From Scenedesmus sp. ARA3 (Eukaryota > Chlorophyta > Chlorophyceae > Sphaeropleales > Scenedesmaceae), in the NCBI GenBank assembly GCA_004335835.1, contig RWJK01001958.1, forward strand, positions 102,969 to 166,968: a stretch of DNA of 64,000 nt. Reading direction: 5' to 3'. Numbering within the stretch: position 1 is the first letter of the stretch; the number at the start of each line of letters is the position of its first letter. A program made the position numbers and the translations under genes. A model generated the notes under the pieces. That model made no database searches. It worked only from the letters and a program-made list of their open reading frames with translations, and had not been told where the DNA came from. This document shows, in pieces, positions 27,121 through 46,230 of the stretch.

Positions 27121-30100
27121 ATGACAGTGGCATCAGCAGAAACGTCTGTGTGGGCCACCTTGGGCCTCGCAGCGCAGTGCGCCAAACAGCAGCAGCTCAT
27201 CTCGCCATGCTGCGAGGGGCCGTGCAGCAGTCAGATCAGCTGCACAGTAGTTGGATGCGGCGAGCAGGAGCAGGAGCTGCAGGAGTGCTGCAGTAGCAGC
27301 ACCATCTGCCAGCAAGAGCAGCAGCAACAACGGCACCTGATACAGATCACAGCCACTGCATGTAGTCAACCGCAGCAGCAGTGCGACCTTGGGCAAGCAG
27401 TGCTGCTGCAGGGCTTTGGCTGGGACAGCTGCAGGCAGCACCGCAGCACATACTATGAGCACGTGCACAGCAAGGTGCCGCAGATACAGGTGGGTGGACG
27501 AGGGGGTGGCGAGGCTGCCAAGTTCTGGTGCCTTTGGTTGGTGGTCTTTGGTGCTGACGGTGATGCAGATGTGCTTGCGTAATGTTGCACGGGTATTGCT
27601 ACGGGGATAGGCATTGCCAGCAGGATCATGAGGCCTTGCTAAACAAAGCCTCTTGCAGGACAGCCAGGAGTATCACGGCTGAGCAGCAGCAGCAGCGCCA
27701 GCAGCAGAGCAAGCGGCGGGCCAGGAAACCCTCGGAGCAGCAGGCTCAACTAGGCACACCCAATTGTGTGTTCTCCTGCATACACCAGTCTCATACAGCG
27801 TGCGCCACGCCAGGCGTTTTTGCAGCATCACAGCAGGAGCGGCACAACTGCACCACGCAGCAGCTGCTGTGTCATCAGTACCCCTAGCCAGACCCCCATC
27901 TCACAAGCAACACGCAGTTTGCAGCAAGCGCAATACTCGGACAGTCAGAGCTTGAAACACTCGCTTTGAGCTGAAGTAGCTGCATTCTGTCCTGCTGCTG
28001 CCGTTGCCGCTGCTGCAAACATCAGGCTGCTGGCTTCAGCCATGTGTGGCTGCCTCCGCCCAGCGCAAGTGTGTCCCCCGAGGGCTACATGCCGCAGCAG
28101 CTGTACGACCTGGACAGCGCGTACGGCAGCCAGGCGCAGCTAGCGGCGCTGCTGGGCTCGCTCAAGGCCGCGGGCGTGGCACCCATCGCTGACGTGGTCA
28201 TCAACCACAGGTGGGCGGGGTTGCTGCTGTGACATGTTTGTGGGAAGCAGTACACGCTGGTTGCCGCATGCAGCGCGCAAGAGAGCATGCCGAGGGAAGC
28301 ATATGCCGCAGCCGCCGCTGCTGCTGCTGTTGCTGCTGCTGTTGCTAGCTGTTGCTCTGCTGTTGCTGCTGCTGCTGCTGCTGGCTGTTGCTCACTGCTG
28401 TCGCTGCTGCTGCTGGCCTGCAGGTGTGCTGACGAGCAGGACGACAGTGGCCGCTGGAACAGGTACATGGACAAGGTACCGCACGAGGTGAGGCCGCGCA
28501 GCCAACACACTGCAGCATGCAAGCCATTGCAGCCCGCTGATCCAACCCACCATGCTCCGATAGAGCCGCTTGCTACTCCCGTCATGGCTGTTGTGCCGGC
28601 GTGCGCGTGTGACACCCTGTTGCGTGCTTCAGGCAGCATCTGCTCAGCGATACTGCTTCCTGCAAGTGGTGGCTTGATGGCTGCTCACCTTCGTGCACTG
28701 CTGCTGCTGCTGCTGCTGCTGCTGCAGGGCCCCAGCCTTGCGTGGGGCTCCTGGGCTATCCTGAAGGACGCGGACGGCAAGTTTGGCGGCGACGCGCAAC
28801 CATCCGAGCACGCCGTGGCGTGGACGGGCGCGCCCAACCTGGACCACAGCAACACACAGGTGGGCGGGGACCAGGGCCAGGGCCAGGGCTTAGGTTTTGT
28901 CTATCAGCCTGGGTGTTGCTGTGCATGTCGGCTCAGCGCTGTTGTTAGGTGATGGCTTGCATCGCATTGCAGTGCAGTGCAGTGCAGCAAGGGAGTATGC
29001 GCTAATTCTTGGTCGTTGTTTTTGTGCTGTTGCAGGTACGCGAGGGCCTGACGGCGTGGCTGTCGTGGCTGCACACGCACCTGGGCTTTGAGGGCTGGCG
29101 CTTCGACCACGCCATCGGTTACAGCAGCAGGTGAGCTGCGGCTGCAACACCACGGCTGCAGACCACCATGCACTGTGCTTTGCCATCCTTGCTGTGCCCG
29201 CTGCCGTGTGCACATCTACAAGACATAGACACAGCCGCACGGTTTCTCACTTGCGCCGATTAACACTAATTCACATGTGCCTGCTGCGCTGCGCCGCACC
29301 CCCGCCTCCTCGCAGGTACGTGCAGGGCTACGTGGACCGCACCACAGGCCAGCACGCGCTCAACGTGGGCGAGGTGTGGCCGCAGCTGGACTACTCCGGC
29401 CCAGGCAACAGCCTGGGGCCCTGCCAGGACGGCGCGCGCAGCCAGCTGGTGGAGTGGGTGCAGGGCGCGGGGCAGCGCGCGGCCGCGTTTGACTTTGTGA
29501 CCAAGGGTGTGCTGCAGGAGGCCGTGGCGCGCTGCGAGTACTGGCGGCTGAGGGACGGCGCGGGCCACGCGCCTGGGCTCATCGGCTGGTGAGCGCTGTC
29601 TGTTGTTTGTCACGTGACGAGATGGCTCTCTTGTGACCTGGCAGCACCCAGTATTGCTGCGCAAGCTTTGCTGTGGGATTGAGCGTGCCTCATTGTCGCG
29701 TGTGATGCTGATGCTGACGCCTCCTGCCTGCGCGGCTGCTTGCAGGTGGCCTGCCGCGTCCATCACGTTTGTGGAGAACCACGACACCGGCAGCAGCCAG
29801 CGCCACTGGCCCTTCCCTGAGGAGCGGCTGGCTGTGGGCTACGCCTACATCCTGACACACCCCGGACTGCCCTGCGTGTTCTGGGAGCACTACTTCCCCA
29901 GTGATGAGGCGGGGGAGGAGCTGCGCGCCACCATCGACGCGCTGATGCAGGTGAGGACAGGACAGAGAAAGGCACCCAGCGCACAAGCTCTGTGCTGAAA
30001 TGGGTGTGCATCGGAAGGGGGGATGTCAGGGTTCTGCTTTGATCAAGGGCCTGCACTCCCTCCTGCAGCGCAGTACTGGTGATATCTGTGTTGCATTGAT

Positions 30101-30583
30101 CTGCTCCTCACTTGCCGTACGCCCGCTCTGCCTCGCATCACTCTGCTGGCGCCTGACTGGTCCCCTGCCGCCGCCACTGCCGCCCGCAACTTCCATCGCG
30201 TGCCTCTGCAGCTGCGCCGCAAGCACGGCATCACCAGCACCAGCAGCCTCACCATCCTGGCAGCAGAGGCTGACCTGTACATGGCCACCATCGGCGGCAA
30301 GCTCACTCTGAAGCTGGGCCCGCGCTGGGAGCTGGGCACGCTGCTGCCGGATGATGCACACTGGCGCATCGCAACCTGCGGCCAGGACTTCTGTGTCTGG
30401 GAGCTCAAGGAGGGGTGTGGTGCAGCGTGTGCCATGGCCGGCAGCAGCAGCCGCAGCAGCCACGTGTGGGGCGGCAGCAGCAGCAGCCCATGCTTTGGCT
30501 GCATGGGCGGCAGCGCGGCGAGCTTGGGCAGCAGCGGCGGCAGCAGCTGCAGCCTGGGCGGTGGCCTGGCGTACTATTACTAG
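27121..30583 (+). CDS. GH13 alpha-amylase (plant AMY3-like catalytic domain)
   Basis: Exons 27121-27489, 28026-28210, 28424-28487, 28728-28859, 29036-29130, 29316-29588, 29746-29950 and 30212-30583 give 564 residues. The (beta/alpha)8 barrel starts at [10 protein letters not shown] (about 100). It includes [24 protein letters not shown], the nucleophile in [10 protein letters not shown] (Asp274), the acid/base in NVGEVW (Glu301) and the third acid in FVENHDTGS (Asp386), so it looks active. It cleaves internal alpha-1,4 bonds of starch. The order continues with [18 protein letters not shown] and a C-terminal beta domain, as in plant enzymes. Residues 1-95 are Gln- and Cys-rich with no clear signal. 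The last 45 residues are an unusual Gly/Ser tail ending AYYY. Compartment is unresolved; plastid is likely for starch. Confidence 0.93.
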
Positions 30584-33500
30584 GTTGGCCGCTGCTGCAG
30601 GGCCTGCGCTGCAGAGCGGCAGTGCGGCTGGCGGCAAGTTGGTTATTACGCATTGCCACTTACCTGGCTGGTTGCCGTGGTGAGGTGTCTGCTTGAGTCA
30701 AGTGTGTGCTGGTATGCTGATTGGTACAATGGCGATGGGTAGCTTCTCTGATTGCACTCCGTGCTTTGCATTGCTCCTGCATTGGGACGTTCATTGTGTT
30801 GGGCAGGCAGGAGGCGGGGCGGGGCGGCTCAGTTGGCACCGCCATTTGTGTGGGGCCGATCAGGGCCAGGCGTGACTCAGGAGCACTGCTGTAGTGTAGG
30901 AGTTTGCAGCAGCTGCCGTAAGCCTACGGCAGCAGAAAAAGGTAAACGGCTGCGGTGGCGCACTCCTGCTGTTTGTGCCGGCGCAAGCTGGGGCAAGCAG
31001 CACGCAGCACACCCAGCTGCCTATTTATCTGCTCGTGTGTCTTGCGTGAAGCTTTGTGTGTTAGGTTGCACCCTCATGCTTGGCTTGCAGCTCACCATGC
31101 TCATCGTGCGTTTGCGGGTCGTGTACACTGCCTATGGCGGATGCACACAACAGGCATTCATGCCACAGCACCTGCGAGGGGTATCTGTTTGTGTTCCCGC
31201 ACGCCTGCAACAGTGGCCGTCTCGGCGATGCAATCCAGCTGCTGTCCCCTGTGTTGCACTGCAGCACTGTGTGGCGTGTTTGCTGCAGCCTGGCGGTGCA
31301 GCGTGATTCAGCAGCTGGCATGCAGCTGTGCCTTCTGAGGATGCCTGCAGTAGTAATGCAGTCCGCTGTGTGAGGCGTCCAATGCATCACACACTGTATG
31401 ATCTGCAACCGCCGCCAAGACGCGGCTCCACAGGAATCATTGTTTCTTCTAGTGCTGGCCCGTGTGCGTGATGCATTGGTACATTGGTGTAGAGTGATGA
31501 ATGCGTGCTTTCAAGACTGCTTGCACCGTGCGTGAACCGCATGCCATGGGTGCCTTGTGTGTGACTGCTGCTGCTGACTGCTGCTGCTGGCCAGCGATGG
31601 AGGCTGTCGCCCTCGGCACTGCATGGACTGCATCCCAGGCCTCAACCTGCTGTGGCGAGCTGTGCAGTGTGGCTACATTTGCAGCGCACAGCGCCGCTGC
31701 TGCCGCAGCTGCAGGTGTGGATGCCTGGTCTTGCGTGTTGTGTGCGTGGTGCGATGGTGTGGTGGGTATTTGCACTTTGTTTGAATGAGGTGCTGCAGCG
31801 CTCTTGTAGTGCTTGCCAGCCTCGCTCATGAGATGAGTACTATAACGCGTAACGGCTGGTGGGAGGCTGGGCTGTGCCGGCGAAGAACACAACCACTCGG
31901 CTTCTGTGGGCTGCACTGCGTCGGGAGCACAGTAGAGGTACCAACTTGCGTGTGTGGTGTGTGTATTGTTCGACGAATGTATAGGGTGGTCAGGTAGGGG
32001 CGTCAGAGGTGGAGGGTATTAGGCCTGATTAACAGCCGTTGGGTGTGCCGTGGGGAGCCGCGTCGACTGTGCACTTGCTACTTGCGCCGCGTGCCCATTT
32101 GCACAGCGGCTGCTGTGGATGAGTGTAGCAGTATGCTTTGGTGTTTGGGCTTGGGGCTGCGTATGCGTTGGCCCGGGAGTTATTGGGTGTGGTTGTGGGT
32201 GTGAGCAGTGAGGCAGCTGAGGGGGCACCAGGGAGGCCTGGAAACAGGTATGCAGCCAGCAGCTGCAGCAACAGCCACTCAACAAGTGGCCTGCTGGCTG
32301 CTGGGGGCTGTGCACTTGGGTTGTGCACATTTGCAGTGCGTTTGTGTAGGGGTCTACCTGGCGTGGCGTTGGTCGCTCCTTGCGCAGCGCTGCTCACTAA
32401 GATGCTGCTGTTTATGGTAATGATGCTAATGATGCTGGAATGAGTGAACGGCGGCTGGCTGTTGGCTTGGTGGCACACTGCTTGCATCAGCGATGCAGCA
32501 GCAGCTGCAGCTGCCACCGTCAGATGCGCAGGACTCTTGGCGAAAAGTTGCTTGGTGCAGCCACAGCGCTCTGCTGTTCTGATGGAGTTGATGCCTTGTT
32601 GGTTTCGTGTCTGTGTTTCGACTGGTGAATGTCTGCAGGGTAGTGGTGCACTTGTTGTGCCTTAGCTGGAATCATGCCTTCCCACAGAACAGGTTCAGCT
32701 GCTGCTTGCTGCCTGGACCTGATCATCACCGCTGTTGCGTGTGCTGTATAGCCGCGCGCTTTGTCGCACAGCTTCCTGTTTGTTGATTGCTGTACTAACC
32801 ACCGAGAGAGCCTGCATACTAGTCGTTGTCAGCATTGGTGCAACAGACGTCAGAGCGGCTTTCCGTGGCATGGCCGGGGGCTCCAGCTCAGACAGAGCGC
32901 TCCTGGCCAGTTTCCACATAACAGGTTCATGAGTTGGGGATCGCGTGTCTGCTACCAGCAGTGCAAGGGGCATAATGTGATGAGGGGTGTTTGGAGGCTG
33001 GGGTTGGCAGCAGGACGCGCCAGTCTGGCGCTGTCCGTAGCAAACTGGGCTAGAGTGTCCGGGAGTCTCAGGGATTGCTAGGGCTTGTGTTTGGCTGTCT
33101 TTTGGCTTTTGCATCGTCGCGTCATCTCATGTCATGGGTGCTTGGGTTTGGGGTGCATTTGGTGCCCTACACCTTGCAGGGTCTGCTGGTGTTGGAATAT
33201 TTCAGAGGTTGCAGGGCATCTGGTTGCATCACTCGCAGCTGGTGCAGGCGGCTGATTGGCCGCCGGCATCTGCAGAAAAGTGGGGCCGGGTTATGCGAGG
33301 AATCGCGGGGCTGGGTTTTGTGAGAAGTGCACAGCAACAGGGGCCTCATAAGTGGGGGGACGTATGTTCTCCAGTGCCGGATGCGTTGCTGGCAGGGGGC
33401 TAGGGGCACTGCATGGCTGCTAGCTCGCAGGGAACGTGGTTTGGGGAACAAGCTCCTGCTGAGCGCAGCAGCATGCGGCAGGTATTGGACTTGATGCTGG

Positions 33501-36252
33501 CGGAGTTGTGAAAACGCAGGTGTTGAGGCGGAAATGTGTGGACGGCGGCAAGCGGGTCGCATACTTGCCCACATTTCACGCCGTTGGTACAGTAGTTCGC
33601 AGGCATGAATCTGGCTATGATTGGAAGGAGGATGCATGCTGCTCCGTGCACATGTATCTTGGCGGCTGCGTCAGTTGCGGTTGCTTGCTTGCTTGCTTGC
33701 TCTTCATGTGGTGCGGTTGATGGCGCATCTGCTCAAAACATGTGAACGGTTAAATGTTGGAGGCTGGGGTGCTGCTGGGGCCGCCATATTAGGCGTGTCC
33801 CGGCGTGCACATGCTTACTCGCTCATGTACAGCGTGCTACATATCTTGACGTTTGTGCAGGCCGTGTCCTTGGCAACAGGACGTTTCTGATCCCATGAGA
33901 TGACCCCAGGACCTTGGCTGCGGATGTGCTGCTGTGGCATGCCAGCACAGTGCTGAGCACTGGTCCTGCTGGCTGCTGTGGCTACCATCGGTTTTTGGTC
34001 ACAGCATGGAGTCACAGCTATTGGTACAAAGCTCGGTCGTGTAGCACACCAGTGCCTGTGCAGCTGGTGTGGCTTGGCTGCAGCTGCATGCTTTGCAGGA
34101 AGAAGGATGTGCATGGCGTGTTTGCTTATTCTGATGCATTGTTGCCAGGGCTGCAGGATGATACGCCAGCAACATGCTCCTTGAAGTGTTTGTGTGCGCG
34201 CGTGTGCGCGTGTGTCTGCTGCACAGAACGCCCAGCTGCAGCTGCGGCACATTTGTCTGTCAGTGTGTGACGCTGCCCTTGCTGCAGCTGCGCCTGACAC
34301 GGCTGGTTGTGATGCCTGTGCAGCTTTGCATGCAGTTGGCAGTTGCAGTCTGTTAGAAGAAGAACACTTGCAGTGTTTCCCAGCATCCAGCAGTGTGTTG
34401 ACGACCCTCAATCTATGAACTTGGGTTGGCAGGTGCGCCGAGGCAAACACAGAGCCTCCGTGCACCTTGCAGGCTGTATCTCTCAAGACTTGTTGCTGTC
34501 GTGGCCGATGTATGTGGTGGCTTCCTGCCGCCTGCTGCGCCTGAAGGCTGCGGCTTGCCTTGCTGTTTGAATGCCTTGCTGGATTCGGCAAGGCTCGGCA
34601 CTTGACTCTGCTGAGGGCGCCAGCTCAAGCCGCCTCAGCTGCTGTTGCAGGTTGGTGCACAGGTGCAGGTACGGATACAGCATTGCGGAGTTTCAGCAGA
34701 GATGCACCTTGCTGACTTTTGTTCACTCCCACCCACACGTGTTCCCGTGTACATACAACGGCTTTGTTTGCACTGGCGGTGCCGTATTGCTCTTATCTCC
34801 CTCAAACATTGTACATTGTCCGCTGGCCACAGCAACCCCGGCAGGCGACATTGGCGTGTGCTGTGGCCCCAGAATGAGTTGAACCACTGCATGCGTGTTG
34901 GTCAGCCACAATGCTGAAGCGCAACACTTCTTTTGTACAGGCCAGGCACATGGGCGCTGAACCCTTGCGGAAGCGCGTGTGTCCTGGTGGGTGTTCTGTG
35001 GCTGAGTGTCATGAGGGCCCTTGTAACAGATTGGTTGCAGGTGCATCGCGAATGATGCACTACGGCTGACACGCTGCTGTGGCAGCAGCTGCAGCAGCGT
35101 GGGCTGGTGGGTCAGGCGGGCGATGTGCCTCGCCAAATTGTATTTACACATCAAGCATGCATGCATGGATGTCATGCCATGTTCTGCCGTGTCTGTTTGC
35201 GTGTACACACGGTTGTAACCCATATTGAGACAGAAGGTACCGACATGGTGGTATGAATTCACTGTTACCTGCAATTCGTTATACTGTCATCACAGGCGGG
35301 CCCTCAGGCAGCCGCGGCCTGCTGGTGTAAAAGGACGAATCTATACAAAGCCAGGAGAAGGACGCTGGTGTACACCAGCTGACGTGTCACCTTGAGGCAT
35401 TCAGTGCACTTAGCTGTAACTCCGAGTGAGGTATAAGTTATACTGAGCCACAGACCACGGCGTGAATGGTGTGACATGACGGCAGCCAGAACGCGGTGGC
35501 AGTACTACTGGCAGCAGTTACAAAGGCACGACGGCCACAGCGTTTCTGCCAGGGAACTGCTGCCAAGCGCTGACCTGGCTGACTAGTGGCGGGGGTCCCC
35601 TCCGTCACTGCTGCAAAGACGACTGACAAAATAACGACGACAGGCGTTACAACTCAGTTCGTGTTAGTGACATTGCTGACCATTGTTTGCTGCAGCCACA
35701 GTGGGATCATGAGCAACTCCTGTTGCCACAAAAGTAGCTGTTCGCAAAGAACACTCTCTCTGCCACTGTTCTCAATGTCCCCAGCCTGGCATGGCCCACG
35801 GTCAGCGGCATGCTCCATCCACCGCAAAAAAAAGTTGCAGGTCACGTGTTACATAGCACCATATGTATGCATCCAGCCACACCATGCCGCCAGGGCCGCC
35901 CGGCGCCCTGCTATAGCTAGGCCAGCGCGAGCCACTCCTGCTGCTGAAAGGGACACACCACATCAGCACCAGGGACACACCACATCAGCACCAGGGACAC
36001 ACCACATCAGCACCAGGGACTCAGCTAGCTGTCACAGCTGCAAGCGGCTGCTTCCTCTGGACCTTGCAAGGCCGCGGCGTCCTCTGCCTGAGGATGCCAT
36101 TGGATCGCTCGTGTCGGCGCCTTTAGACATTGCTTGCCTGCCCAACCAGGCAAAACGCAGGCCGGCAGGCTGACAGCCTGTCCAACGGCATGTCGGCCCT
36201 TGCGTCGAAGGGTGGGGGACAGCTGGCGGGCCTTGCGCAGCCTCGGCAGCGC
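30584..36252. other. Large gene-poor region (5.7 kb), no gene seen
   Basis: This is the longest stretch without a recognisable gene. Open frames are short and overlapping. The plus strand is rich in TG and GTT and lacks the CAG-rich exon plus CTG-rich intron texture of the genes. The only structured element seen is a 22-bp tandem repeat at 35950-36015. The left part may be amylase 3' UTR; the rest could hold a noncoding transcript or decayed DNA. Confidence 0.5.
35950..36020. repeat. 22-bp tandem repeat, three copies plus partial
   Basis: Three identical 22-bp units, each beginning GGGACACACCACATCAG, run at 35950-35971, 35972-35993 and 35994-36015, then GGGAC starts a fourth. There are no spacers, so it is a minisatellite and not a CRISPR array. 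It lies about 230 bp downstream of the archease stop. Confidence 0.92.
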
Positions 36253-36942
36253 TCAGATGTCCACGATGACGAACACCTCCGCGTCGCCCGGCTGCTGCCG
36301 TATCAGCATGGCGCTGTAGGTGACCGCCTTCACCTCCGTGCCACACTCGTGGCAGGACTGGTCAAACTTCTCGCCACGCCTGGCAGCGGCAGCAGCAGTG
36401 GCAGCAGCAGCAGTGACATCAGAGGATGGCTGTACTCCACCCTACTAGGTGACTGTGATGCGCCCACTGCACAGGCCAGGTTGGGGCGTGTTTCAGCAGG
36501 CACAACATTTGAACAGTTTACGTTGCAAGTCGATTTGAAGGCCAGCATCCGTCCAGATCCACCTGCTGAAAACTGTAACTCCACATAAACTTTATGTTCT
36601 GCTTGTAGCAGCTGTGATAGCAGGCAGCAACTGCTGGTAGTACTGCTAAGGCTGAGCACCGGGCTTCTACTGCATTTGCAGCAGCCGATGGGCTGTGTTG
36701 TGCAGCTGTGCTAAACGTGCATCTTGCGGCTGAGCTGCCTGCTGGTTTTTTGTGTAACCTGTTACATAGAATAGCTTACCCTGTGGCTGTGACTGTGAAG
36801 TTCTCAGTGTCCAGGCTTGTGACGGCTATGAACTTCATCATGATGTACTCGGTGGAGTAGATGAACAGCAGCTCGTCCAGGAAGGCAAACAGCAGCGACT
36901 GCAGGTCGTGGCCGGACACAGACACATCCCTGCAGCGGCAGC

Positions 36943-36979
<37 letters not shown>

Positions 36980-38256
36980 CTCGTGCAATGGTGTGCATGG
37001 CACAGGCAGCAACGCAGCTCCTGCGGGTGCCGCAGGTATTGCAGCAGGATGCTTGGCATCAAAGCATCAAACCGCACTTAGAGGTTTGCAGCTGTGCATG
37101 CCCCGCAGGTATCTTGTGTATCTGTCGCACTTGTACCTTTCGCACCACAATACCACCGCCGAATGCAACATCACACGGCCTGCGCCGCTGCCCACGCCGC
37201 CATCACCCAGCACTGGGGGTCATTGTTGTGCCAGGGTTACAGCAGTAATAATGGCTCTCAACAGGTTTGTCGAAGTACACGACCTGCTATGATCTGCCCT
37301 GGCTGCCGCACCTGCTGCAGGCCTGGTGTACCTGCAGGTCATCAATGGGTGTCATGTAGTTGAACATGGCAAGGCCCGCCTGCTCAAACGCCTCAGCAAG
37401 GCTGCTGCCCCCTGCCACGCAGCAGCAGCAGCGGCAGCAGCAGCAGCAGCAGCAGCAGGCAAAGCAGCGCATCAGCATCAGCAGCAGCCGCATGCGGCTA
37501 TATTAAAGCCAGGATGGCACAGAGGCAGGCGGGATGCTGCTGCAATCTATGCCTGGTTGGCTGCAGCAATTTCATGTGCTGCATTGTTTCCACTGCGATT
37601 GCATCAGCTGCTTTTGTGCAGCAGGAACATGGCTATCAACCTAGGGCACTGTACCTCACCAACAGCTTGCCTTTGCATCCCTATGAGCTACTAGCTGGCA
37701 CTCGATTCCCTGTTTCCAAGTGTTCTATGAGCCTCTTGTAGACTGAAGCTTTCTTATGAGCCCTCGTGGCTCATGACTGGAGTTCCCATACCTTTGCTGT
37801 TTGTTGAACAGTATGACGTGGCAGCACTTGACTTGACAGCGCATTGAATAGCCAAGCAAAAAAGCATGCACAGCATCGGCAGTCCTGCAGCTGCATTTCT
37901 GTTCAGCAGTGCGGCCGGCACTCACATGCATGCAGCTGCACGTCTGCAGTGTGGTCCAGGTCTGCAGGTGGCAGCGCAAGCACAGGCGGCAGCACCTTAG
38001 CAGGCCAGCAATGCAACAGGGCAGAAGATACTGTCTGTAGTACAGCGCAAGGGGCTTGTGAAATTTGAAGCACTTCTTTTGTACAGCAGCTGCAGAAACA
38101 TGAATTGCATTACTCCCAAAGGTTATGTCCAAAGTAACCCGACCACCATGATGGAGCGTGATATAAAAGCAGTGCGCAGTGCAACACTAAGCCCAACTCA
38201 CACTCAAACTTGTGTTTTCCTACTGCTTTTGATCGGTGGGCCTGCATGATGGCTGT

Positions 38257-38290
<34 letters not shown>

Positions 38291-38370
38291 CGATTCTGCT
38301 GGGGACAATGCACGCCCTGCTGCTCTATCTGCTGCTCAGTGGAGGGCTTGACCGCAGTATCAACTACCTC

Positions 38371-38402
<32 letters not shown>

Positions 38403-38526
38403 CAGGCTGGCCTGCATGTGCAGCAGGCCAGCCAGCCAGGGTGGCATGCGGCTGCCCTCGTTTGCCTCTGATATTTGTACTCTGAGTCGGTGCCTCGTAA
38501 ATCATATCACGTTTTTCTTCGACCAT
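36253..38526 (-). CDS. Archease (RtcB tRNA-ligase cofactor) with poly-Gln N-terminal extension
   Basis: Exons from the right: 38526-38202, 37961-37926, 37411-37312, 36929-36780 and 36379-36253. Phases fit and the product is 245 residues. Core matches to human archease (ZBTB8OS): KHKFEYLDHTADVQLHAWG spanning exons 1-3, LAEAFEQAGLAMFNYMT, GHDLQSLLFAFLDELLF, GTEVKAVTYSAM and a terminal VFVIVDI. Asp115 of HTADV and the penultimate Asp are the expected metal-binding acids. Archease helps RtcB guanylation during ligation of tRNA halves after intron removal. The first about 100 residues are extra, with two Gln runs coded by CTG tracts on the plus strand (38259-38290 and 38371-38400). Exon 2 is only 36 nt. 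The exon 3 donor after 37312 was chosen over 37332 because only it keeps phase. Confidence 0.9.
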
Positions 38527-38990
38527 CCGTCAGGTGGTGCTGTAAGCAGGTAGGACTCCACAAGGATGGTTGATGAGCTAGCTGATGGTTGCAAGGGAAC
38601 TTTGGACTGCGCATCTGCCTGAGAAAGTGTGCTACACCGTTTAAGAACCTGTGATACTCTAATGGTAGCACGTCTTTGAATGATATGATGCTACGTGAGG
38701 GTTTGGCGGGCTCTGCAACACCCACGCCCCTGAGTGACACCTCCTCCTGCTGACGTGTGTCGGTCCAGGCACGTCTCCAAAGGCCTGCCACCGTCTTCGA
38801 ATCATCTGATCATTTAAACTTTGGTTTTGTCAGCTGTCCGCGTGCCTTACCAACAAAGCACAGCACAATCATGCAGCTACGGGCCCATTGCGCCTTTGTC
38901 ATGCTATTTGTTGGTGAGCTAGTAGCTTGAAGAGCTCTGCTGTGAGCGAGCAGCAGGCCAGCGCCTGAAGTGTGCACTAGGGCTCCAGCC
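38527..38990. promoter_or_regulatory. Divergent promoter region between archease and the CDPK-like kinase
   Basis: Only 464 bp separate the two start codons on opposite strands, so both promoters must lie here unless untranslated exons exist further out. No convincing TATA box or repeat seen. Confidence 0.55.

Positions 38991-46230
<7,240 letters not shown>

Noticed and set aside
30026..30637. 203-codon frame on the minus strand
   Set aside because: Antisense to the last amylase exon, with Ala-rich low complexity only.
35950..36020. CRISPR-like array
   Set aside because: Units are contiguous without spacers and the DNA is eukaryotic; it is a minisatellite.
35586..36173. 195-codon frame on the plus strand
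   Set aside because: It runs through the 22-bp repeat and has no recognisable domain or conserved features.
37332..37411. Shorter archease exon 3 ending at the GTACAC donor
   Set aside because: It breaks the reading phase into exon 4; the donor after 37312 keeps it.
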